Shown piece by piece: positions 1 through 5,049 of a stretch of 5,049 bases of DNA. The position numbers and the translations under genes are program-made. Position 1 is the stretch's first letter. Each line of letters opens with the position of its first letter. The notes under the pieces are model-generated. The model did not search any database and was not told the DNA's origin. It saw only the letters and a list, made by a program, of their open reading frames with translations. The stretch is from Bacteroides ovatus (GTDB lineage: Bacteria > Bacteroidota > Bacteroidia > Bacteroidales > Bacteroidaceae): contig JAUUNK010000314.1 of the NCBI GenBank assembly GCA_030844565.1, positions 1-5,049 on the forward strand. Reading direction: 5' to 3'.

Positions 1-2
1 AA

Positions 3-251
3 CCTGCCATGTTCACGCTCGATGCCTATCCCGGGTTAAAGTTCTATGGCAAGAAATTTTATATCGGCTCCAATACAGCTACGGAGTTCTCTCTGATTCC
101 CCCCAGCAATGCATCCGGCAACTATACTAAAGTGGCTCAGCGCATTCCTCTGAAAATCTCTATCGACCGGGTGGAAGGAGATGCTGAAAAGAAAGCCCGC
201 ATGCGTTTACTTTCGGGAATGTCGGCTAACGTGAAGATTATCAAAGAATGA
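3..251 (+). CDS. EmrA/HlyD-family membrane fusion protein of a multidrug efflux pump, C-terminal part (5' truncated by window edge)
   Basis: This is the last 82 codons of a periplasmic adaptor that would link an inner-membrane DHA2 transporter to a TolC-like outer-membrane channel. The reading frame is open to the left edge, so the ATG at position 9 is an internal Met and not a start. The visible part is the end of the beta-barrel/membrane-proximal region. The stretch FSLIPPSNASGNYTKVAQRI matches the conserved EmrA segment (LLPP-NA-GN-KV-QR-P), and a closing LLSGMSANVKI corresponds to the usual 'GM-V-V-I' final strand. EmrA-type proteins are normally about 330-400 residues, so most of the protein, including the N-terminal membrane anchor and coiled-coil hairpin, lies upstream. 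Its stop overlaps the transporter start by 4 bp (ATGA), which implies one operon and translational coupling. The family is clear; the drug substrate cannot be told from this piece. Confidence 0.9.
   Translation, partial: PAMFTLDAYPGLKFYGKKFYIGSNTATEFSLIPPSNASGNYTKVAQRIPLKISIDRVEGDAEKKARMRLLSGMSANVKIIKE
248..251 (+). other. ATGA start/stop overlap coupling the adaptor and transporter genes
   Basis: The transporter ATG (248-250) shares bases with the adaptor TGA (249-251). No purine-rich ribosome-binding site is obvious just upstream (the sequence before it is GTGAAGATTATCAAAGA). Start of the second gene therefore probably depends on ribosomes finishing the first, which would keep the two pump subunits in a fixed ratio. 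The overlap is seen directly; the coupling is inferred. Confidence 0.7.
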
Positions 252-1780
252 AAGAAAGTCCTTATTATAAATGGATTGTGTTGGGCAACATCATGATAGG
301 TACCTTCATGGCGGTGCTCGACTCGACAGTGGTCAATACCGGGCTTCCCGTTATCATGGGAACGCTCGGTGCTGATATTAATGTGGCAGAGTGGGTACTC
401 ACCGGATATATGCTTTCGATGGCGAGTATCCTGCCTGCTGCCGGATGGTTATCCGAACGTTTCGGGTATAAAAAGGTCTACTTCCTGTCATTACTGGTCT
501 TCACGGCGGGCTCTTTTATGTGTGGTAGTTCGTCTACTATCGAAGAGCTGATATTCTGGCGGGTGATAGAGGGATTCGGTTGCGGAATGTTGCTTCCCGT
601 AGGTATGGCTATTGTGAGCGACGTGTTCCCCCCGGAGCAGCGGGGAACAGCGCTGGGTTTCTGGTCGATTGCATCGGCAGCTTCGGTATCGTTCGGTCCC
701 ACTATCGGGGGATACCTGGTGGACTATATGGACTGGAATTATATCTTTTATGTCAATATTCCCATCGGTATCTTTGCTCTGATTGTCACCGCCATCGTAC
801 AGAAAGAGCATGTGAAAGGGACGCAAGTACCCTTCGACATTCCGGGATTCATCACTTCCGCCATCTTCTTGCCGGTGTTTATGTATGGTCTGGCGGAAGT
901 CAATTCTTCCACCAACTCTGTGGGGTGGGACAGTCCGGTGGTGCTTGGCTGTATGTGGATTGCCGTAGTCACTTTCATCTTGTTTCTTTACTTTGAGTTT
1001 ACGGTGAAAGTGCCTCTTATCAATTTGCGCCTTTTTGCTGATAAAGACTTTGCTGTGGCGAACCTTATTTTGTTTATCTTCGGCATCGGGATGTTTGGAA
1101 GCACTTTCCTCATTCCCCTTTATCTGCAAGATAATCTGGGGTATACCGCGCTGCAGGCAGGTATGTTCTTCATGCCTGTGGGAATCATCCAGGGGATAGC
1201 ATCTCCCATCTCAGGCAAGCTGATGCAGCGGGTCAATCCCAAGATTTTTATCATCTCGGGATTGTTGTTGATGGCTTTCAGCTTTTACATGAATTTCTAT
1301 CTGTCTTTTCTTACGGAGAAATGGTATATCATGGCGAGCTTGTATCTCCGGGGATTGGGAATGGGTTTGCTGTTTACTCCTTTGCTGACTCTTGCTTTGG
1401 TGGATATTCGGAACAAAGACATGGCGCAGGCATCCAGCATCACTAACATTATCCGCCAGATGGGGGGAAGCTTTGGAGTCGCCATCTTCAGCCACCTGTT
1501 GACTCAGCGCACTGCTTTTCATACTCAAAGATATACAGAGGCGGTGAATTATACGGGAGATGTTTACCGGCAGACTTTGCATTCGCTGGGCAGTTTCATT
1601 GAACATACTGCCGGAAGGACTCCGGCAGATGCGAAGGAGATTGCCGAGATGCTTGTGTTGAAACGGATAGACCTCGAAGGATATATCAGCGCCATTAACG
1701 ATGACTTCTTCATTGCGTTTATCATTACTTTCTTATGTGTGGTTCCGGTGCTCTTTTTAAAGACATCCAAGAAGAAGTAA
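248..1780 (+). CDS. DHA2-family (EmrB/QacA) 14-TM multidrug:proton antiporter
   Basis: This complete 510-residue major facilitator protein fits the usual DHA2 length and, by hydrophobicity, 14 membrane segments (first near 10-30, last near 485-505). Family motifs are visible in order: LDSTVVNTGLP at 24-34 with the membrane Asp25; motif A, GWLSERFGYKK, at 66-76; the motif B region, RVIEGFGCG, at 105-113 with Arg105; antiporter motif C, GPTIGG, at 150-155; and the DWNYIFYVNIPIG segment at 162-174. A hydrophilic loop at about 420-478 between the last two helices resembles that of EmrB. The start is set by the ATGA overlap with the upstream adaptor gene; no strong Shine-Dalgarno is seen, as is common in Bacteroidota. 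It should export amphipathic or hydrophobic compounds at the expense of the proton gradient, together with the adaptor and an outer-membrane channel outside the window. Motif B has Glu108 where many relatives have Gln. The substrate is unknown. Confidence 0.95.
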   Translation: MKESPYYKWIVLGNIMIGTFMAVLDSTVVNTGLPVIMGTLGADINVAEWVLTGYMLSMASILPAAGWLSERFGYKKVYFLSLLVFTAGSFMCGSSSTIEELIFWRVIEGFGCGMLLPVGMAIVSDVFPPEQRGTALGFWSIASAASVSFGPTIGGYLVDYMDWNYIFYVNIPIGIFALIVTAIVQKEHVKGTQVPFDIPGFITSAIFLPVFMYGLAEVNSSTNSVGWDSPVVLGCMWIAVVTFILFLYFEFTVKVPLINLRLFADKDFAVANLILFIFGIGMFGSTFLIPLYLQDNLGYTALQAGMFFMPVGIIQGIASPISGKLMQRVNPKIFIISGLLLMAFSFYMNFYLSFLTEKWYIMASLYLRGLGMGLLFTPLLTLALVDIRNKDMAQASSITNIIRQMGGSFGVAIFSHLLTQRTAFHTQRYTEAVNYTGDVYRQTLHSLGSFIEHTAGRTPADAKEIAEMLVLKRIDLEGYISAINDDFFIAFIITFLCVVPVLFLKTSKKK

Positions 1781-1788
1781 AAGCCTGC

Positions 1789-1811
1789 GTTTTGCCAAGC
1801 CTTTGGCAAAA
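1789..1811 (+). terminator. Perfect hairpin just after the transporter stop, possible transcription end
   Basis: Nine bases downstream of the transporter TAA, a perfect 9-bp inverted repeat is present: TTTTGCCAA (1790-1798), loop GCCT (1799-1802), TTGGCAAAA (1803-1811). The 3' arm ends in AAAA and is followed by ACTTTGCC on the + strand, so there is no classical U-tract in the + direction. On the - strand the stem is followed by CGCAGGCTT, also without a U-run. It may stop or pause RNA polymerase, or protect 3' ends, but it is also the leading edge of the repeat array. The call as a terminator is therefore tentative. Confidence 0.35.
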
Positions 1812-1856
1812 CTTTGCCATAGGCTTGGCAGAACCTTGCCACAGGCTTGGCAAAAC
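1789..1856. repeat. Long inverted repeat spanning the first array copies (14-bp arms)
   Basis: GTTTTGCCAAGCCT at 1789-1802 is the exact reverse complement of AGGCTTGGCAAAAC at 1843-1856. Ten bases of the same left arm (1793-1802) also pair exactly with AGGCTTGGCA at 1821-1830, and nine pair with 1803-1811. One left arm thus has three alternative right arms, and in RNA these pairings are mutually exclusive. This follows from the tandem copies and is a direct reading of the sequence; any switching role is speculation. Confidence 0.75.
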
Positions 1857-1927
1857 TTTGCCACGGGGATGGCAAAACTTTCCCATTGCTTTGGCAGAAC
1901 TTTGCTATGTCGATGTCAAACTTTCTT
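1803..1927. repeat. Tandem array of a 22-bp unit with an internal palindrome, in the convergent intergenic gap
   Basis: Five contiguous copies begin at 1803, 1825, 1847, 1869 and 1891, each exactly 22 bp, followed by a decayed sixth from 1913. The consensus starts (T/A)TGGCARAACYTTGCC and is followed by a variable 6-base end (ATAGGC, ACAGGC, ACGGGG, ATTGCT, ATGTCG), so the decay increases away from the transporter gene. Copies 1 and 3 hold a perfect dyad GGCAAA-AC-TTTGCC; the others have one or two mismatches. There are no spacers, so this is not a CRISPR array. A partial copy in inverted orientation lies immediately to the left (1789-1802). The array fills most of the 165 bp between the converging transporter and GH2 genes. 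A terminator-like, REP-like or protein-binding role is possible, and none is proven by sequence alone. Confidence 0.85.
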
Positions 1928-1945
1928 TCTCGCAAAGGTATGAAC

Positions 1946-4009
1946 TTAGAGAGCTGAGTCCAGTCTGCAAACAAAGCTGTCTCTCAATAACTTCTTCTTG
2001 TCAGTGGAAACTACTTTAACTTCATTCTCTCCCGGTTGCAGTTCCACATTTTTCCATTCGAGGATGGCATATTGGTTGGGTTGTACTTTTCCATAACTTT
2101 TGCCGTTAACAAACAATTCGGCTCCCGACTGGTTAGTGAAAGCATGGATGGTCTGTGTCCGTCGTGTACGCAGGATATTGCGTTTGCCGGTCAGGTGAAG
2201 CAGAGGGTCTTCCTTGTTCCAGTTGGCCTTGTAGAAGTAGAAAGCGTCTTTGCGCACTTTCCGGTCGAAGGTCACTAAGCCTTTGTCGTTGATTCCCGGT
2301 CGGTCACCTTCCGTCCGGTGGGCAGCGCCGAAGTCAAACATATTCCATACGAAGCTCCCCCATACATAGGGGCGGGATGAAATGGTTTTCCAGTTTTCTA
2401 TGTGATAGTATGTCTGCCAGTTTTCGGGATGCCACCAACTGTTGGGAACGGATTTAACCAACGAGTCCTGTTGGTGATAGATGCTGGCACCCGCACCATA
2501 TTCACTGATAGCAATGCGGATCTCCGGATGATTCTTATGCATACTGTCGAGCCATTTTCCCAAATCATCGGGAGTTCCTCCGTACCAGCCGTCGTAGCGG
2601 TTCCATGCAATGGCGTCTGTTATAAAGTTCAGGTCGCCTGCCTGGTTACTGGCAGAGGTGGTGGGGCGGGTAGGGTCTTCGTGGTGAGCCAGGGCATTCA
2701 GCTCCTTGATGTATTCCACCGGATTATCTCCAGCTTCTTTCAACTCATTGAAAAGCCCCCACAGACAGATAGAAGGATGATTATAGTGTTGGCGAATCAA
2801 CTCTTTAAGTTGTTCTTTTCCGTTGGCACGGAAAGCAGGCAGGTCCACGAAACCTTTGTCCAGATAGCCTCCGGGACCGACAAAGGGAATCTCTGCCCAC
2901 ACGATGATGCCCAGCTTGTCCATCAGATCATAGAAATAAGTAGCCTGCGGATAATGTGCCAGGCGCACCGCGTTTACACCCATCTCTACCATCAGGGATG
3001 CGTCTTCCTCGTGGTGTTGAGGGCGGAGTGCGTTACCTACTTCGCTGCGGTCTTGATGGCGGCAGACGCCGCGGAGTGGTAAATGTTTGCCGTTGAGAAA
3101 GAATCCTTTATCAGGGTCTATGCGGTAGAAACGAAGCCCCAACGGTTGGGTCACAGAGTCTATTTCACGTCCATTTTGCGAAAGAGTAACTTCTGTGCGA
3201 TAGAGGAAGGGATCTTGCTTGCCATTCCACAAATGAGGGTGTTTTATTTCCAGTGCCAGCTCTTGCTGGGTGGCGGCATGGGCGGGGAGAGATACTTCTT
3301 GAGTATTCTCTTCCACTATCTTTTCTCCATCCCACACACGTATGGTAACCTCTACTTTCCGGTTTGCCCCGTTTCCGTTGGAGAGTTGGACGAGGGCACG
3401 GACTTTGGCATAGTCGGCACTCACGCTGTCTTGCACCAGGCGTAGCCCGGGAGAAGCATAATCCAAGGGAGAAATGCACGTCTCCTCCGTAATCAGTAAA
3501 TGTACATCCCGATAGATTCCTCCGTAGAAGTTGAAATCTCCTACCAGAGGCATAATGTCCAGTTGCTCTCCGTTGTTGACCCTCACCAATAGCGAGTTCT
3601 CTTTTCCATATTCCACTTTTCCGGTAATCTCGAAGACAAAAGCTCCATATCCTCCGCGGTGCTCGCCTATGTGGCGGTGGTTTATAAATACATCGGCAAC
3701 GCTGTTGGCTCCTTCGAACCGTAGAAAAAGACGTTTGCCTTTCCACTCGGGGCGAATGAAGAGCTTCTTTTCATAATTGCCGATTCCCCGTTTATAGTCC
3801 ATCTTGCCGGCGAGGGCGTCCCGGGCGTTCCAGGTATGCGGCAAATCCACTCTTATTTCCGTGCCGGGTTGTACATGATGTGAAAAACGGAACGCCCATT
3901 GGTCGTTCAACAAGATGTCTTGGCGTTGGGCAAAGACCAATGTCCCATAAAACAGGGATAGCACCGCTACAATAAATAAGCGGCTGCACTGCAAAAGATG
4001 TGTTTTCAT
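1946..4009 (-). CDS. Secreted glycoside hydrolase family 2 enzyme (beta-galactosidase or beta-glucuronidase type) with DUF4982-like C-terminal domain
   Basis: This 687-residue exo-glycosidase should release a non-reducing-end beta-linked sugar by a retaining mechanism. Residues 1-27 form a type I signal peptide (hydrophobic core LFIVAVLSLFYGTLV, likely cut after VFA) with no lipobox, so it is probably periplasmic. In order come a jelly-roll sugar-binding domain (about 30-175), an Ig-like domain (about 185-290), a TIM barrel (about 293-600, including LRGVCRHQD at 312-320) and a small Ig-like domain with ELFVNGKSYG (about 612-668), which resembles DUF4982. The acid/base is Glu422 in FNEL and the nucleophile Glu503 in SEYGAGAS. 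NRYDGWY (470-476) and N574-D-K576 resemble the NRYYGWY and N-x-K signatures of E. coli beta-glucuronidase, but the overall look is that of Bacteroides enzymes usually labelled beta-galactosidase, so the sugar is unresolved. It starts 2 bp after the sulfatase stop, implying one operon and a shared sulfated-glycan substrate. Confidence 0.93.
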   Translation of the reverse strand: MKTHLLQCSRLFIVAVLSLFYGTLVFAQRQDILLNDQWAFRFSHHVQPGTEIRVDLPHTWNARDALAGKMDYKRGIGNYEKKLFIRPEWKGKRLFLRFEGANSVADVFINHRHIGEHRGGYGAFVFEITGKVEYGKENSLLVRVNNGEQLDIMPLVGDFNFYGGIYRDVHLLITEETCISPLDYASPGLRLVQDSVSADYAKVRALVQLSNGNGANRKVEVTIRVWDGEKIVEENTQEVSLPAHAATQQELALEIKHPHLWNGKQDPFLYRTEVTLSQNGREIDSVTQPLGLRFYRIDPDKGFFLNGKHLPLRGVCRHQDRSEVGNALRPQHHEEDASLMVEMGVNAVRLAHYPQATYFYDLMDKLGIIVWAEIPFVGPGGYLDKGFVDLPAFRANGKEQLKELIRQHYNHPSICLWGLFNELKEAGDNPVEYIKELNALAHHEDPTRPTTSASNQAGDLNFITDAIAWNRYDGWYGGTPDDLGKWLDSMHKNHPEIRIAISEYGAGASIYHQQDSLVKSVPNSWWHPENWQTYYHIENWKTISSRPYVWGSFVWNMFDFGAAHRTEGDRPGINDKGLVTFDRKVRKDAFYFYKANWNKEDPLLHLTGKRNILRTRRTQTIHAFTNQSGAELFVNGKSYGKVQPNQYAILEWKNVELQPGENEVKVVSTDKKKLLRDSFVCRLDSAL

Positions 4010-4011
4010 AC
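4010..4011 (-). other. Two-base junction between sulfatase stop and GH2 start
   Basis: Read on the - strand, the sulfatase ends in TAA, then GT, then the GH2 ATG (CAT at 4007-4009). The 20 bases upstream are A/T-rich and contain no clear Shine-Dalgarno. That leaves no room for a separate promoter or terminator, so the two genes are almost certainly co-transcribed, probably with reinitiation at the GH2 start. Confidence 0.7.
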
Positions 4012-5049
4012 TTATTTTGTCAATGTTGATTTCTTCGCTTTAATGAAGGAAGAGAGTGATTCAACCTTATCTTTGTATTTCTTCTCGTTCACTCGGTTTT
4101 TGTTTTCTTCTTTGTCAATCCGGTGGTCAAACAACATGCTGGCTTTCTTCACGCCTCCTTTCATCCATTCGGCATAGCTGAACCGACGGTCTACGGCGTT
4201 GTCTCCTCCTTCCCATTGGATGTAAACTTCTTCTTTCATCTTGGCTTTCAGGTCTTTGAAAATTGCTGCAAAGCTGCGTCCATCCATCTGTTCCTCAGGT
4301 GCAGGGAGATGACAAAGTTCGCATAGAGTAGGATATAAATCGACAAATTCTACCATTGACTTCGTTTTACCTTTCTTCATTCCCGGTACGCGTATTATCA
4401 AAGGTACATGCGTAGAGCGGTCCATCAGGTTGTGTTTGCCAATAAAGTCATGTTCTCCCAAGTTCCAACCATGGTCTCCCAGCAAGACAACGATGGTATT
4501 GTCTGCCAATCCCAGCTCGTCGAGCGCATCCAAGACTTTTCCGATTTGGGCATCTACATAGCTAAGGCAGGCGTAATACCCATGTTTCACCTCTCGCTGA
4601 AAGTCGGCGTCGCTCGTGTCGCTGACGCGGGCATAGGCATAAATCTCTCCGGAGTTGCGTACCTGTTCGGGCAGTCCTTCGGGACGGAAACGGTTGTCGG
4701 CAAGGGGAATCTCTCCACGTTTGTATAAATCCCAATATTTCTTGGGAGCGTTGAAGGGGAGATGGGGTTTCCAGAATCCGCATGCGAGGAAGAAAGGTTT
4801 ATTCAGTTCTTTGAGTCTTTTGAGATCCCGGATGGCGCGGTTCGCCAGTTTGCCGTCGTCGTAGGCAGTGTCGGGCACTTCGGCCGATTCACAGAAAGGT
4901 CCCCGCATAGTTTTTGGATTAATAGTTTTACCGGATTCGGAGTTCATCCACAATTCCCACTTATTATATTCTGCCCAGTAAACGTCGTAGCCATCCGGAT
5001 GATTCCGGTAGGGAGGTTCGCTCCACGACTCGGCGTGGTCGCTGAGGTG
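4012..5049 (-). CDS. Iduronate-2-sulfatase-like sulfatase (alkaline-phosphatase superfamily), C-terminal 345 residues; N-terminus beyond the window edge
   Basis: This enzyme hydrolyses a sulfate ester, most likely on a sulfated glycan in the periplasm. The frame stays open to the right edge and reads HLSDHAESWSEPPYR at its beginning, so the gene continues outside; a TTG at 4951-4953 is internal, not the start. Numbering from the edge, ESWSEPPYR (7-15) parallels the YSWSFPPYH segment of human iduronate-2-sulfatase. GFWKPHLPF (91-99) carries the active-site His96, GDHGWNLGEH (191-200) the metal ligands Asp192-His193, and GKHN (204-207) Lys205, followed by THVPLI. The C-terminal subdomain ends normally, with a Lys-rich tail. 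The CxPSR or SxPSR site that becomes formylglycine lies in the missing part, so activity and maturation type cannot be judged. Its position directly ahead of the GH2 gene suggests that it removes sulfate before the glycosidase acts. The sulfated position and sugar are unknown. Confidence 0.92.
   Translation of the reverse strand, partial: HLSDHAESWSEPPYRNHPDGYDVYWAEYNKWELWMNSESGKTINPKTMRGPFCESAEVPDTAYDDGKLANRAIRDLKRLKELNKPFFLACGFWKPHLPFNAPKKYWDLYKRGEIPLADNRFRPEGLPEQVRNSGEIYAYARVSDTSDADFQREVKHGYYACLSYVDAQIGKVLDALDELGLADNTIVVLLGDHGWNLGEHDFIGKHNLMDRSTHVPLIIRVPGMKKGKTKSMVEFVDLYPTLCELCHLPAPEEQMDGRSFAAIFKDLKAKMKEEVYIQWEGGDNAVDRRFSYAEWMKGGVKKASMLFDHRIDKEENKNRVNEKKYKDKVESLSSFIKAKKSTLTK

Noticed and set aside
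9..11. ATG at position 9 as the start of a small 80-residue gene.
   Set aside because: The in-frame codons before it are open to the edge, and the protein matches only the C-terminal end of EmrA-type adaptors, so this is a truncated larger gene.
491..1129. A 212-codon - strand open frame opposite the transporter.
   Set aside because: The translation is rich in Arg, His and Lys with no recognisable domain, and the + strand here carries clear DHA2 motifs. It is an antisense shadow.
1803..1927. Possible CRISPR array.
   Set aside because: The 22-bp units are directly adjacent with no unique spacers, and no cas gene is nearby.
1933..1975. TACCTTTG on the - strand (1933-1940), which matches the Bacteroides -7 box TAnnTTTG, with TTTG upstream at 1968-1971.
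   Set aside because: The spacing between the boxes is 27 bp, longer than the usual roughly 19-21, and there is no gene for it to drive: it would only make RNA antisense to the transporter.
2402..3445. Two long + strand open frames (2402-3082 and 3083-3445) opposite the GH2 gene.
   Set aside because: They lie wholly antisense to a protein with intact GH2 domains and catalytic residues. Their translations show no recognisable domain or signal, so they are mirror frames of a real coding sequence.
4951..4953. TTG as the start of the sulfatase gene.
   Set aside because: The frame continues upstream to the window edge with sulfatase-like sequence (SWSEPPYR), and the catalytic N-terminal region would be missing if translation began here.

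Overview
The window looks like chromosomal DNA from a gut-type Bacteroidota, most likely Bacteroides or a close relative. The reasons are the protein styles (an IDS-like sulfatase next to a signal-peptide-bearing family 2 glycoside hydrolase, as in glycan-utilisation loci), the absence of clear Shine-Dalgarno sites before starts, and the mid-range GC by eye. The genus is inferred from these traits, not from a database match.

Layout: two gene pairs converge on a short intergenic region. On the left, on the + strand, are the last 82 codons of an EmrA/HlyD-type membrane fusion protein (3-251). It overlaps by 4 bp (ATGA) a complete 510-residue DHA2-family (EmrB/QacA) 14-TM drug:proton antiporter (248-1780). 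On the right, on the - strand and read from the right edge, is an iduronate-2-sulfatase-like sulfatase whose N-terminus lies outside the window (4012-5049). Two bases after its stop comes a complete 687-residue secreted GH2 exo-glycosidase (1946-4009).

The 165-bp convergent gap (1781-1945) is the least ordinary part. It holds about five head-to-tail copies of a 22-bp unit, each centred on a dyad of the form GGCAAA-AC-TTTGCC. An inverted partial copy precedes them, so several mutually exclusive hairpins are possible. A two-way transcription end or an RNA-processing/REP-like element is the plainest explanation.

How the genes work together: the EmrA and EmrB homologues should form an inner-membrane/periplasmic efflux unit that pairs with a TolC-like outer-membrane channel, which is not in the window. 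The sulfatase and GH2 enzyme should act in sequence in the periplasm: the sulfatase removes a sulfate cap and the GH2 enzyme then releases the exposed non-reducing-end beta-linked sugar (galactose or a uronic acid). The two pairs have no evident functional link. Nothing here amounts to a new biological system. The repeat array and the unresolved substrate of the sulfatase-GH2 pair are the points worth following.
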